A DNA stretch of 64,000 nt from CAVTWJ01 sp964525605 (GCA_964525605.1 CAZGKT010000001.1:62001-126000), one strand, 5' to 3'. Shown: positions 19,068-29,215, counted from the stretch's first letter. The notes: generated by a model from the sequence alone, not told the origin. Numbers and translations are program-made.

Positions 19068-21518
19068 TTATATGGTTGCAGGTGATATCGAATGGGCCTC
19101 GCTTGGTTGAAAAACAAGCTTATCACCGGCAGAGCCGAGAACAACACTTTGTCCTTCTTTTACATTGCCCCGCAACAACTCTTCCGCAACCGCGTCTTCC
19201 ACGTATTTTTGTATAGTGCGTTTCATCTGACGGGCTCCATAGACTTTGTCATACCCTTTTTCTATGAGAAAATCCCGAGCTGAAGCGTTTAATGAAAGTG
19301 ATATTTTTTTATCTTTTAGACGACTTTGAACGTCTGTCAAAAGGATATCAACTATTTTCTCAATGTGAAAACGATCCAATGGGTGGAAAGTAATGATTTC
19401 ATCAACCCGGTTCAAAAATTCGGGATTGAACGCCTTTTTCAACTCGGTTTGGATCTTTCCTTTCATACTATCAAATGACCCTCCAGCCGCTTCAGGATTG
19501 AACCCAAGGGTCTTTTCAACCCCAATTTCCCGGGCACCAAGATTGCTGGTCATGATCACCACTGTGTTACGAAAATCCACCACGCGGCCTAACGAGTCGG
19601 TCAATCGTCCATCTTCCAAAATTTGAAGCATCACATTGAATATTTCAGGATGTGCTTTTTCTATTTCGTCAAACAAAACCACACTGTATGGTTTTCGCCT
19701 CACCTTTTCTGTTAATTGTCCACCTTCATCATGACCAACGTATCCCGGGGGAGCTCCCGCCAATCGAGAAACGTTGAATTTTTCCATATACTCACTCATG
19801 TCAAAACGGATTAACGCATCTTCATCTTCAAAAAGAAACTGGGCCAATGCCCGAGCCAATTCCGTCTTCCCCACGCCTGTAGGTCCCATGAACATAAAAC
19901 TTCCGATGGGTTTCTTTGGATTTCCGATTCCTGCACGGCTTCTACGGATGGCTTTGGCCAATGAATCGATGGCTTCCTCCTGGCCAACGATCCGCTTATG
20001 CAATTCCTCTTCCATGCGCAGAAGTTTTTCACTTTCCTTCTCGCCTAACTTGATCATGGGAATTCCAGTCCATTTGGACGCTACATAAGCAATATCTTCC
20101 CATGTTACCAACGCCTCTTCTTTGCTTTTCAGGTTTTCCCATTTCTCTTTGTCTTCCTGAAGTTTTTGTCTCATTTTTTTCATTTTGTCACGCAAATCAG
20201 CCGCACGTTCAAATTCCTGTGTCTTAATCGCTTCCTCTTTTTCTTGTTTGACCCTTTCCAGGTCCTTTTCCAGGATGCGGATTTCAGGCGGCATAGTCGT
20301 AATGCGTAAACGGGTCCGGCTCCCAGCCTCATCAATCAAATCAATGGCCTTATCAGGCAAGAATCGGCCCGAAATATAGCGATGGGATAGCTGAGCAGCG
20401 GCTTCCACAGCATCGTCCGTGATTCTGACGCGATGATGAGCTTCGTAGCGATCCCGCAAACCCTTAATAATTTGAACCGTCTCATCCACTGAAGGTTCAT
20501 CTACCATAATCATTTGGAATCGACGTTCCAATGCCCCGTCTTTTTCAATGTATTTTCTATACTCATTCAACGTTGTAGCGCCAATGCATTGAAGTTCGCC
20601 TCGAGCCAAGGCAGGTTTAAGCATATTGGAGGCGTCGATAGCACCTTCGGCTGCGCCGGCACCAACCAAAGTATGTAATTCATCAACGAATAAGATCACT
20701 TTTCCTGACTGACGAATTTCATTGATGACCGCCTTGAGGCGTTCCTCAAACTCGCCGCGGTATTTCGTTCCCGCTACCAATGCGGCCAAGTCCAACGTCA
20801 CAATTCGCCTATCCAAAAGCAGTTCAGGTACATTGCCTTCTTTTATTCTCTGGGCCAATCCCTCAGCGATCGCGGTTTTACCAACGCCCGGTTCCCCGAT
20901 CAATACAGGATTGTTTTTGGTACGGCGAGAAAGGATTTGAATGACCCTCTCGATTTCATCTTCTCTCCCAATGACCGGGTCCAATTTAGATTCCCGGGCC
21001 ATTTGGGTTAAATCTCTTCCAAAAGCATCCAAGGCCGGTGTTTTTGATTTTTTAACCTGTTTGGAAAATTTCGGAAATGTTCCACCCAAAAGGTTTATGA
21101 CCATATCACGGGATTTTTCATAGGTGACCCCAAGATTTTCCAATGCACGAGCAGCGACTCCTTCGCCTTCCTGGATGATACCCAAAAGGAGATGTTCGGT
21201 TCCGATATAGTTGTGTCCTAGTTTTTGAGATTCTTCCGCCGCTAATTCCAAAACCTTTTTTGCCGATGGTGTGAACTGGGGATCTCCTATCGTCAACGTA
21301 TCTGAAGACGGCGTGGTCAGATTTTCTACCTCGATTCGTACCGACTCTAAGTCAACCCCCAGTGATTCCAAAACAGCAACAGCCACTCCGCCACCTTCAC
21401 GGATCAATCCTAATAGCAGATGCTCCGTACCTATAAAGTTATGGTTTAGACGCCGTGCTTCTTCCTTCGCCAGGGGGTTAATGACTTTTTTTGCTCTCTC
21501 GGTAAACCGCTCGAACAT
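19068..21518 (-). CDS. clpC: ATP-dependent Clp protease ATPase subunit ClpC
   Basis: Hsp100 unfoldase feeding ClpP, 816 residues. Two N-terminal Clp repeats (HNFIGTEHLLLGLIREGEG-like, then HNYIGTEHLLLGIIQEGEG) precede AAA-1 with Walker A GEPGVGKTAIAEG. A middle UVR/coiled segment (EAIKTQEFERAADLRDKM) is followed by AAA-2 with Walker A GPTGVGKTELARA and sensor/arginine-finger regions. The UVR-containing middle domain marks ClpC rather than ClpB. Clear ribosome site (AAGGAG, 7 bases). Downstream of mcsA-mcsB, whose products tag substrates with phosphoarginine for ClpC in Firmicutes; 14 bases upstream of tamB. ClpP is not in the window. Confidence 0.97.
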   Translation of the reverse strand: MFERFTERAKKVINPLAKEEARRLNHNFIGTEHLLLGLIREGGGVAVAVLESLGVDLESVRIEVENLTTPSSDTLTIGDPQFTPSAKKVLELAAEESQKLGHNYIGTEHLLLGIIQEGEGVAARALENLGVTYEKSRDMVINLLGGTFPKFSKQVKKSKTPALDAFGRDLTQMARESKLDPVIGREDEIERVIQILSRRTKNNPVLIGEPGVGKTAIAEGLAQRIKEGNVPELLLDRRIVTLDLAALVAGTKYRGEFEERLKAVINEIRQSGKVILFVDELHTLVGAGAAEGAIDASNMLKPALARGELQCIGATTLNEYRKYIEKDGALERRFQMIMVDEPSVDETVQIIKGLRDRYEAHHRVRITDDAVEAAAQLSHRYISGRFLPDKAIDLIDEAGSRTRLRITTMPPEIRILEKDLERVKQEKEEAIKTQEFERAADLRDKMKKMRQKLQEDKEKWENLKSKEEALVTWEDIAYVASKWTGIPMIKLGEKESEKLLRMEEELHKRIVGQEEAIDSLAKAIRRSRAGIGNPKKPIGSFMFMGPTGVGKTELARALAQFLFEDEDALIRFDMSEYMEKFNVSRLAGAPPGYVGHDEGGQLTEKVRRKPYSVVLFDEIEKAHPEIFNVMLQILEDGRLTDSLGRVVDFRNTVVIMTSNLGAREIGVEKTLGFNPEAAGGSFDSMKGKIQTELKKAFNPEFLNRVDEIITFHPLDRFHIEKIVDILLTDVQSRLKDKKISLSLNASARDFLIEKGYDKVYGARQMKRTIQKYVEDAVAEELLRGNVKEGQSVVLGSAGDKLVFQPSEAHSISPATI

Positions 21519-21650
21519 TTAATTTCTCCTTGGGAAAACTCCAGAAACCTTATTTCAACTGAACCAGACTGATAAATCAATGTTTTAGGGTCTCCGGCAC
21601 CTTATTCATATAAAGGATGTTTCGTTAATAATAACCAATCAAGGCAACTT

Positions 21651-22712
21651 TTAGATGGGTTCTACGTTTTTCAACGCTTCATTCAATAACCGGGCTCTTT
21701 CCGTCAATTCACTTTTCTTGTTCATGTCTCCCTTAGCGTTTTTAGCTAAATGTGCCGGTTGAATTAAGATCAGAAGTCGGTTCAAATTTGACAAGTCGAT
21801 TCCCTTCAATATTTTTTGTGAAACTCCAACTCGAAGCCCAGAAAGGCCATCCAAACCTTCCTGAAGGTTCACCAAACGTGCGAATTTAAGGGTTCCCAAT
21901 TCACGACATATCCTGTCAACAATTTTGTCTTTTTCATTCTGAAACAAGGTTTTTTGGGCCAGCGTTTCTGCCTCTACCATTTGACGTGCCACCTGTTCAA
22001 CATGTTCCACAATTTCGAAAGCCGTTTTTCCTAAAGAGGATTGGTTTGAGATTTGAAAAAACGCGCTAGCTAATTGGGTGATTTCTCCCTGCAATCCCCT
22101 TACATTTAGTCCTACCTGAGCGACACCCTGGAGAACCTGAGCGATTCGATTGGTATAAACTAAAGCCGGAAGGTGTACTAGGACGCTGGCTCGAAATGCA
22201 AGGCCTAAATTTGTGGGACATGCAGTTAAATAACCATAATGAGGATGACGAGCGAAAGGAAGCCGCTGAGACAAACCATGTTCGACATGCATTAAGGCTT
22301 TTGTTGCTTCCATCAGGTTTAATCCGCTTCGAAATGCTTGAAGTCGAATCTGGTCTTCCTCGTTAATCAAGAAGCTAAAACCCGCTTTTTCGTCAAAAGC
22401 AACAGCTCGTTCGCCCAGACTTGCAGCGTGTTCGGCAGAAATGATTTGACGCTCGGTCAAAAATTGACGGTCAAGGGATGAAACTTCGTTGAGACGGATG
22501 AATGTTAGATGAGATAAATCAGGTTCGGTTAATATCGCTCTTTGAACGGTCTCGACAATCTCGCGTTGTTCTGTTGCGCTGGCATGGTGGGGAAATTTCC
22601 TTCCCTCAAAATTTCTGCCTAACCGAACTCGTGTTGAAATAACGGTTCCATTTAACGGCCCGGAACGGGCAAACCATGCCTCCGAACTCGATAGCAATTC
22701 GTCAAGAGACAT
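21651..22712 (-). CDS. mcsB: Protein arginine kinase McsB
   Basis: ATP:guanido phosphotransferase-fold kinase that phosphorylates arginines of damaged proteins, marking them for ClpCP. 353 residues from ATG 22712 (MSLDELLSS); longer in-frame sequence lies inside mcsA and is not family-like. Diagnostic segments: STRVRLGRNFEGRKFP, HASATEQREI and ACPTNLGLAFRASVLVHLP. The last carries the CPTNLG cysteine loop of the nucleotide site. It overlaps the end of mcsA by 11 bases, implying coupled translation and an McsA-McsB complex. Confidence 0.95.
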   Translation of the reverse strand: MSLDELLSSSEAWFARSGPLNGTVISTRVRLGRNFEGRKFPHHASATEQREIVETVQRAILTEPDLSHLTFIRLNEVSSLDRQFLTERQIISAEHAASLGERAVAFDEKAGFSFLINEEDQIRLQAFRSGLNLMEATKALMHVEHGLSQRLPFARHPHYGYLTACPTNLGLAFRASVLVHLPALVYTNRIAQVLQGVAQVGLNVRGLQGEITQLASAFFQISNQSSLGKTAFEIVEHVEQVARQMVEAETLAQKTLFQNEKDKIVDRICRELGTLKFARLVNLQEGLDGLSGLRVGVSQKILKGIDLSNLNRLLILIQPAHLAKNAKGDMNKKSELTERARLLNEALKNVEPI

Positions 22713-23268
22713 CGTGACCAATCCCCATGCGATTAATTTCATCTCTAATTTTCGCAGCTTCCTCAAATTTCTCTTTTTTAACTGCTTCCCGCATCTTTTC
22801 ACGCAATTCGGCATGGGGATCATCAGATGGTTTTTGCCCAACAGATTGTTTGGTTTTTATTTCCGTTTCCGGATTCTCTAAATGCCTAGCATGTCCATGA
22901 ATATTGGTAATTAATGGTTCCATATACGATGAAAAGGATTCATAACATTTGGTGCATCCCAAACGACCGTTCTGGCGAAAAGTGGATAGTTGATAACCGC
23001 AATGTGGACATTGAAGTTGAGTTTCAACCGAAGGTGCAGTTGAAGTTTCTTCCCCGTTTTTTATTTCCGAAAGACCCCACGGCATCATCTGATGGATTAG
23101 GCCGGTCAAAGCAGCCAGAGGATGAAAATTCAGGGCATTCCAGACCCCAAAAGCCTGGCCCTGTTCCTGGGCACAGACCTCGCATAAATGGGCCTGAGTG
23201 GTTTCATTACCTACGGTCTGTGAAAAAAAAACGGTAGCCTGCCGTTGGCCACATTTTTGACAAAACAT
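22702..23268 (-). CDS. mcsA: McsA, zinc-binding activator of arginine kinase McsB
   Basis: 188 residues. The N-terminal part has four CxxC pairs (CQKC, CEVC, CPHC, CTKC) for two zinc sites. The C terminus has a UVR domain (LREKMREAVKKEKFEEAAKIRDEIN) of the kind that docks with McsB and ClpC. In Firmicutes the operon is ctsR-mcsA-mcsB-clpC. Here the repressor gene ctsR is absent: the upstream neighbour is lolD, 88 bases away. Part of that gap is AT-rich and may hold a promoter; I recognised no CtsR-box direct repeat. Confidence 0.93.
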   Translation of the reverse strand: MFCQKCGQRQATVFFSQTVGNETTQAHLCEVCAQEQGQAFGVWNALNFHPLAALTGLIHQMMPWGLSEIKNGEETSTAPSVETQLQCPHCGYQLSTFRQNGRLGCTKCYESFSSYMEPLITNIHGHARHLENPETEIKTKQSVGQKPSDDPHAELREKMREAVKKEKFEEAAKIRDEINRMGIGHDVS

Positions 23269-23356
23269 TTTCCAACCAATCCTTATCGAATTTGAAATAT
23301 TAAATTAGCAGAGTGAAATTCAAAAAACATTAATATTACGCTTGAAAAAAACGATA

Positions 23357-24037
23357 TTAATTTCGCTTTTGGGTAACTTGGCCTTGCAAAAGAGTCAAAA
23401 CATGATCCGCCCGTTTGGCTAAAGGTTCGTAGTGAGTCACTACAATCAGAGTTCTGCCCTCTGTCTGACAAAGTTTCCAAAGCGCGTCATGAATCCCCTC
23501 GGCGGTTTTGAAATCCAAATTACCAGTAGGTTCGTCAGCGAGAATAATTTCTGGTTCATTCATCATGGCACGGCACACAGCGACCCGTTGCTGTTCCCCT
23601 CCCGACAGTTCACCCGGCTTGTGATTCGAGCGTCTCGATAGGCCGACTTGGGATAAAAGCGTTTCAGCTCTTTTTAAACACTTATCGTAAGGTTTTCGCG
23701 CTACTCGGCCAGGCAAAATCACGTTTTCAAGCGCCGTCAATTCGGGCATCAAATGGTGAAATTGAAAAACAAAACCAAAAAACTTGTTTCGAAGAACTGC
23801 GAGTTGATCACCCTCCATGTCGTAAAGAGAACGATTCCGACAATAAACTTTTCCTTCCGAGGGACTGCTTAATCCCCCCAGAAGAGTCAGAAGAGTGCTT
23901 TTCCCGGATCCCGAAGGACCCAGAATCACGGTAATGTCTCCTGCATCCAATGAAAAAGAAACATTCTTCAAGGCATTAATTTCCTGCCCATCCATCTGGA
24001 ATGTTTTGGTTACATTTTCAACTTTTAAGATTTCCAT
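23357..24037 (-). CDS. lolD: Lipoprotein-releasing ABC transporter ATPase LolD
   Basis: 226-residue ATPase of the MacB/LolD group. Walker A GPSGSGKST, Q-loop FVFQFHHLMPELTALEN, signature LSGGEQQRVAVCRA, Walker B IILADEPTGNLD and H-loop VVTHYE are all intact. With the LolC-type permease encoded just upstream (47 bases) it should extract outer-membrane lipoproteins from the inner membrane. ATG with AAAGG about 5 bases upstream. Confidence 0.94.
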   Translation of the reverse strand: MEILKVENVTKTFQMDGQEINALKNVSFSLDAGDITVILGPSGSGKSTLLTLLGGLSSPSEGKVYCRNRSLYDMEGDQLAVLRNKFFGFVFQFHHLMPELTALENVILPGRVARKPYDKCLKRAETLLSQVGLSRRSNHKPGELSGGEQQRVAVCRAMMNEPEIILADEPTGNLDFKTAEGIHDALWKLCQTEGRTLIVVTHYEPLAKRADHVLTLLQGQVTQKRN

Positions 24038-24084
24038 TTCAGCCTTTATTGAATTTCACAAATAACCAATGCTGCAAGATTTCA

Positions 24085-25338
24085 TCAGCTATAACGGATC
24101 GCATCAACTGGCTCCAATTTAGCCGCTTGCCGGGCAGGGTAAAGGGTTGCAAAAAAGCATAGAACGACAGAAATCAAAGGGATCAACCCATAACAAAGAG
24201 CTGGGTCTACTTTTACCGGCAGACGATCAATGTAATAAACCATTCCCCCGCCCGGCATGGGGATGGGAACCCGGGCGATAATTTGGCATAAAACAAAACC
24301 GCCTAACAATCCCACAATAATTCCAACGATTCCAATGAACATGCCATTGAATATAAATAGAAGGGTAATGCTCTTATCTGTCCCGCCCATTGCTTTTAGG
24401 ATACCTATTTCTCTTGTCTTTTCGATCACCATCATAGTGAGCGGATTCACGATATTTAGGGCCGCCACCAATACGATCAAAGAAAGAATAATTCCCATGA
24501 CCCATTTCTCAGTCTGCAGGGCAACGAATAGATTGTGATTCATTTGGAGCCAGTCCTGAACAAAGTAAATCCCGCTAAATTTTTCTCGGATGGCTTTCGC
24601 CACAGATGGAGCTTGATCCACGTCATCTACTTTGACCGCAACGCCTGTCACATTCGGGTCTAATTGATACATCTTTTGCCCATTACCAAGTGAAACATAA
24701 CTGTAAGCGGAGTCGTAGTCATACATGCCCGTCGAGAGGATTCCGACTACTTGAAATTTCATGCTACGCGGCATCATTCCCAGGGGTGTTTGTTGAAGAA
24801 TGGGAAGAAAGAGAATCAGATCATCTCCCACACTCACCTGAAGCCTCTGGGCTAATTCGGCTCCCAAAAAAATTCTTTCATTCAGTCCCGAACCAGCCGA
24901 AGGGGGAGACAATAAGTCGGTGGCCTTAGCGTTCCACAAGAATTTGTTTAAATCCGCGATAGCTTGAGGTGCGTTGGGATCCACTCCCCACACCATGACC
25001 CCAATAGATCTTTCCTTTGACCGGGCCAGGGCTTGGCCTTCCACATAGGGACCGACTGCTTTCACATGGGGCATCTCGCGAATGGCATCAGTGATTTGCT
25101 GGTAGTTTGAAAGAGGTCGGTTCTTAAACCCCGAAACGACAATATGGGCGTTTAATCCTACAATTTTCGACTTCAAGTCATCATCAAAGCCGTTCATGAC
25201 TGACAGAACTACGTTAAGGGCCATGACCCCGATAGCCACCCCGAGGACTGAAAGCCAGGTAAGGATGGAAATAGCTTTTCGTTTACGCTTTGAGCGCAGG
25301 TAACGAAGGCCGAGAAATATTTCAAATGGGAGATTCAA
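24085..25338 (-). CDS. lolC: Lipoprotein-releasing ABC transporter permease (LolC/LolE family)
   Basis: 417 residues. The N-terminal signature LGLRYLRSKRKRKAISILTW precedes membrane helix 1, followed by a large periplasmic MacB-like domain of about 200 residues. Three C-terminal helices include the coupling segment IEKTREIGILKAMG that contacts the ATPase. Only one permease gene is present, so it probably works as a homodimer with LolD instead of a LolC-LolE pair. TTG start at 25338 with AAGG 6 bases upstream, confirmed by the family N terminus. Confidence 0.93.
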   Translation of the reverse strand: MNLPFEIFLGLRYLRSKRKRKAISILTWLSVLGVAIGVMALNVVLSVMNGFDDDLKSKIVGLNAHIVVSGFKNRPLSNYQQITDAIREMPHVKAVGPYVEGQALARSKERSIGVMVWGVDPNAPQAIADLNKFLWNAKATDLLSPPSAGSGLNERIFLGAELAQRLQVSVGDDLILFLPILQQTPLGMMPRSMKFQVVGILSTGMYDYDSAYSYVSLGNGQKMYQLDPNVTGVAVKVDDVDQAPSVAKAIREKFSGIYFVQDWLQMNHNLFVALQTEKWVMGIILSLIVLVAALNIVNPLTMMVIEKTREIGILKAMGGTDKSITLLFIFNGMFIGIVGIIVGLLGGFVLCQIIARVPIPMPGGGMVYYIDRLPVKVDPALCYGLIPLISVVLCFFATLYPARQAAKLEPVDAIRYS

Positions 25339-25389
25339 TTTAAACCTTCAGGACCAAAGAAATTCAGGAATCAACCGCCCCGGTTAGAT

Positions 25390-26898
25390 TTATTCAAAAA
25401 CCATCTTTTCTTCGTCATCCCGTGGCCGCAACAGCGGGAAAAGAATGACATCCCGGATGGAGGGACTATCCGTCAGTAGCATCAAGAGTCTATCAATTCC
25501 AATACCTACCCCACCTGTCGGCGGCATTCCATAGGACAAGGCCAAAATATAATCCTCATCCAGATGCATCCCTTCCTCATCCCCCGCCTGACGCAGTTCA
25601 ACCTGTTTTTCAAAACGGCGGCGTTGATCCACCGGATCGTTAAGTTCAGAAAAGCCGTTGGCGATCTCCCTTCCCAGGACAAAAAGCTCGAACCGTTCGG
25701 TCAATTCCGGGCGGTCCACCTGCGCCTTGGCCAGGGGAGAAACCTCCACCGGGAAATCCGTGATGAAGGTGGGTTGGATGAGCTTTGATTCCACCAGTTC
25801 CCCGAAAAGCAGGTAAGCCAATTCCGCCTTGGAAAGCCGATCCAGATGTTTCACGTTGGCGTTGGTTCCCTTCACCCTTTGAAGCAATTCCTCGACGCTG
25901 ATGGTGTCATAATCCACCCCACCGATCTGTTTCAAAGCGGCCAAAAGGGGGATCCTTTGGTAGGGGGGGGTAAAATCAAGCTCTTCCCCGCCCACTTTCA
26001 TTTTGAGCCCCTGTCCCGCGGCCTTTGCCGCCTCCGCCAAAAGGGTTTCGGTCAAGGTCATGGCCGTTTCGTTGTTTCCATAAGCCTGGTAGGCCTCCAG
26101 CATGGTGAACTCGGGATTATGTTTGATACTGATCCCCTCATTCCTGAAGTTACGGTTGATCTCATAGACCCTTTCAAAACCACCCACGACAAGCCTTTTC
26201 AAGTAAAGCTCAGGGGCGACCCGCAGGAAAAGATCCATGTCGAGGGTGTTATGGTGGGTTACGAAAGGCCGGGCGGCTGCCCCTCCAGGGATGGGGTGCA
26301 TCATGGGGGTTTCCACTTCCAGGAACCCCTGGGAATCCATGTGTTTGCGCATGGCCGCCACGACATTGGACCTAATCTTAAAGGTTTTGCGGACTTCCTC
26401 GTTGACAATCAAATCCACATACCGGTTCCGGTACCTGGTTTCCACGTCGGTCAAGCCGTGCCACTTTTCCGGAAGGGGATGAAGAGATTTGGCCAATAGT
26501 TCGAATGATTCCACATGGATTGAAACTTCACCCGTCTTGGTTTTAAAGGGAAAGCCTCTTACACCCAGGATGTCTCCCAAATCAAGCGACTTGAACAACT
26601 CGTAGGGAACTTCTCCGATACCATCCAGTCGAATGTAAATCTGTATGCGGCCATTTGCATCTTGAAGATGCGCGAAAGTACTCTTACCCATCCCGCGAAT
26701 GGTCATGAGACGGCCTGCCAGGGAAACCTTGTCCCCTTCGGCATGTTCCCCCGCCTGGAGATGTATATATTTAGCCGTAATATCAGATGAATGGTGGGTC
26801 TGGTCGTAGGCAGCAGAAGGGTAAGGATTAATTCCTTTCGTTCTCAGAGCCTTGAGCTTTTCAAGGCGTATATTTACAAATTCATTTAATTCAGACAA
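25390..26898 (-). CDS. lysS: Lysyl-tRNA synthetase, class II
   Basis: Charges tRNA-Lys. 502 residues: N-terminal OB-fold anticodon-binding domain (VSLAGRLMTIRGMGKSTFAHL), then a class II catalytic core with motif 2 (FRNEGISIKHNPEFTMLE) and motif 3 (GVGIGIDRLLMLLT). The GGAAARPF loop is typical. TTG start at 26898 with AAGGA 7 bases upstream. Lies between the glycosyltransferase gene (24 bases) and lolC (51 bases) in the same direction, so probably cotranscribed. Confidence 0.97.
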   Translation of the reverse strand: MSELNEFVNIRLEKLKALRTKGINPYPSAAYDQTHHSSDITAKYIHLQAGEHAEGDKVSLAGRLMTIRGMGKSTFAHLQDANGRIQIYIRLDGIGEVPYELFKSLDLGDILGVRGFPFKTKTGEVSIHVESFELLAKSLHPLPEKWHGLTDVETRYRNRYVDLIVNEEVRKTFKIRSNVVAAMRKHMDSQGFLEVETPMMHPIPGGAAARPFVTHHNTLDMDLFLRVAPELYLKRLVVGGFERVYEINRNFRNEGISIKHNPEFTMLEAYQAYGNNETAMTLTETLLAEAAKAAGQGLKMKVGGEELDFTPPYQRIPLLAALKQIGGVDYDTISVEELLQRVKGTNANVKHLDRLSKAELAYLLFGELVESKLIQPTFITDFPVEVSPLAKAQVDRPELTERFELFVLGREIANGFSELNDPVDQRRRFEKQVELRQAGDEEGMHLDEDYILALSYGMPPTGGVGIGIDRLLMLLTDSPSIRDVILFPLLRPRDDEEKMVFE

Positions 26899-26922
26899 GT
26901 CGAGTTCCTTTTAACCAAGAAA

Positions 26923-29190
26923 TCATTTTACATGGTCGTCTGGCGGGAGATCGGACCGGCCCTGACCATTCTGAGCCTTTAGAAAATCTTCTTTGCTCAC
27001 TTCGACTGCAATGAAGTAAGCCGCCTGATACTGGTTGGGAACATTATTCCAAACCGCGTTCGGGTAAACTTCTTTTAGTCTCTTTTGGAAGTTGGGGCAC
27101 TGCCAGGGGCAGAAGAGGAAAACCACGTCCTTGTCAACCCTGTACAAAATCGGTAACGCAGTGTCGTCCTGGAACATAGATACAGGATAATTTTCCTTGG
27201 CCATGATCCGGGCAGGGTTACTCCAATCCTCGAAATACATAAACAAATGACGGTTTGGGCCATACTTGTTGACCTGCTGGGACATCAACAGATGGTTAAA
27301 CCCCATTTGTTCCCATTGTCCCTGGCCCACGGGCCAACCGAAAAAATAAGCGTGAACATTGAACACCAAAGAGCCCGCCACCATGATGCCCAAACAAGTC
27401 ATCAAAATGTTTTTTGGTAGACGGCGGGTGATCTCAAGGTTTAGAAGCCAATCAATAAATCGGGCAACGATCATCAGCGCAAAGGGCAAAATAAGGAAAC
27501 AGCGGATTGCACTGAAATAACCCAGGTCGGCCGTGACCTGGGCAAAAGCCGTGGCTGTTATAGCCCCGCATAATCCCGGCAAGAGAATCCAACTCAAACG
27601 ATTTCGAAGACTGGTCAGACAAAGGACCACGCCACCGATGAGGAACACGCTCATGAAAGGGTCTAGCATAGGGTTACCGGCTGGATCAAAACGTAGGTCG
27701 TTGGCCTTGCCCGGGTCCTGCAAGATGGCCAGAAAGGCTCGTCCAAAATTCTCGATGGGCAGCCACCACATGTGGGTTTGGGCCACTACGTTGAAAATGT
27801 TGAGCTCGCTAGCTCGTCCCGTCATCACCGATGGGGCGATCATGATGACCCAGATCGTGGGCCCGAATAACCAAAGGAATCCCGCCAACATCAGAAGCAG
27901 ATGTTTCCAATAGACTTTCACAAACTTAAGGCGGCCCAGAATCAGAAATCCCATCAGGGAGCAGAAGACCATAATGGGAACCAACCGACCTGGAACATAG
28001 GTGTCTAGGCAGAGGGCTGTGAAAATCCCAGCCAGCCAAAAATTCATTCTTTTCCCCTCACGCAATCCAGTCTCGAGAAAATAAAAGGCCGAAAGGCAGT
28101 AGAGAACCGTGAAGATACCGTTAAAGGGTGAAAGGCTGTGGAACAGACACCACCAGGAAACGGCGTAGAAATAGGCCGCTAGCAGGGATGCGATGGGGGA
28201 GAAAAAGAGGCGACACAACTTGAACAACACGAAAATACCTAGGAGGCCACCCAGGGTGGAAACAAACCGGGCCACCCACAGGTGGTTCCCCAGCACTTTG
28301 TAAAAGATCGCCGTCAAGTAATACGGCATTGCGGCCGTATCACCCCAGCCCACTCCAAAGGGGTTTTGCATAGTGCCGTTGAGGACGTTCATCACGTCCA
28401 TAATCATGTTGGCCTCGTCGTTTTGAAGACCCACCACATTGGCGCCCATGAACGGCAGGCGCATCAGGGCCGCGAGAACTAATATGGCGCCTAACCAAAG
28501 GTTTTCATTCAATCCTGAGGCAGAAACCTTTGAGGGAGCTTCACCCCATTTGAACCTGAAATACAAAACGAGCAGAACGGAAAACCCGGCCAGGGTCAGC
28601 CCAAAACCCGTTTGCATCTGGAATATGCCTATCTGAGCGACCACGATCAATGCCAGCATCAAGTTAAAAACGTTGTCCGTTATCAGGCGGGGAGACTGTT
28701 TGAGGGCGGGGCGAGGAGCCACTAGGGCAGTCTCTCCCATCGGAGGAACGGATAAGATCAAAGACCAAAAAGCGAATATCTGAAGTGGAATTCCGATCCG
28801 CCAAAAAGGAGGGTTGTGGCAGAAAAAATGAACCCCTAAGGCTTCGGCTGTAGCTCCGGCGATGAAATGAATCCAGGAAAATGAATTCTGGGCGCCCTTT
28901 TCATATTTCCACTTGGGGAAAACACCGCGAAGAGCAAGGGCCAAAGCCAAAATACCAAAAAAACCGGCCGAGACCAAATCCTGAAAATGCTGGTAGCTGT
29001 AGGCAGACCAGAGACCGCATATGCCCGCGAGTAAAAAGGAAAAATCAAACGGCTGAGCACCCCGAGAGGCTGTTGGGGATGACAAACCCCTCTTCCGTTG
29101 GGAAACCGAAATAATTGATTTGGCGGTTACCGTCTTTCCACCAAGTTTCCGCACGGAATCTTTACGCCCTTTGGATTTTTTTATAGCCAT
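26923..29190 (-). CDS. Polytopic membrane glycosyltransferase, PMT/ArnT-like (GT39/GT83 type)
   Basis: 755 residues. A basic N-terminal tail (MAIKKSKGRKDSVRKLGGK) is followed by about a dozen membrane helices. The first large loop holds the acidic pair in GLQNDEANMIMD, matching the catalytic DE motif of lipid-phosphate-sugar dependent glycosyltransferases. A C-terminal periplasmic domain of ~150 residues follows. It likely transfers a sugar from a polyprenyl carrier to a protein or lipid; the acceptor is unknown. ATG 29190 has GGAG 9 bases upstream; an in-frame TTG at 29205 is a less likely start. 25 bases after prfB. Confidence 0.82.
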   Translation of the reverse strand: MAIKKSKGRKDSVRKLGGKTVTAKSIISVSQRKRGLSSPTASRGAQPFDFSFLLAGICGLWSAYSYQHFQDLVSAGFFGILALALALRGVFPKWKYEKGAQNSFSWIHFIAGATAEALGVHFFCHNPPFWRIGIPLQIFAFWSLILSVPPMGETALVAPRPALKQSPRLITDNVFNLMLALIVVAQIGIFQMQTGFGLTLAGFSVLLVLYFRFKWGEAPSKVSASGLNENLWLGAILVLAALMRLPFMGANVVGLQNDEANMIMDVMNVLNGTMQNPFGVGWGDTAAMPYYLTAIFYKVLGNHLWVARFVSTLGGLLGIFVLFKLCRLFFSPIASLLAAYFYAVSWWCLFHSLSPFNGIFTVLYCLSAFYFLETGLREGKRMNFWLAGIFTALCLDTYVPGRLVPIMVFCSLMGFLILGRLKFVKVYWKHLLLMLAGFLWLFGPTIWVIMIAPSVMTGRASELNIFNVVAQTHMWWLPIENFGRAFLAILQDPGKANDLRFDPAGNPMLDPFMSVFLIGGVVLCLTSLRNRLSWILLPGLCGAITATAFAQVTADLGYFSAIRCFLILPFALMIVARFIDWLLNLEITRRLPKNILMTCLGIMVAGSLVFNVHAYFFGWPVGQGQWEQMGFNHLLMSQQVNKYGPNRHLFMYFEDWSNPARIMAKENYPVSMFQDDTALPILYRVDKDVVFLFCPWQCPNFQKRLKEVYPNAVWNNVPNQYQAAYFIAVEVSKEDFLKAQNGQGRSDLPPDDHVK

Positions 29191-29215
29191 TAGCCCCTTC
29201 TCCAAAACTAAAGGT

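Noticed and set aside
25846..26499. 217-residue plus-strand ORF opposite lysS
   Set aside because: Antisense to conserved synthetase motifs; no independent support.
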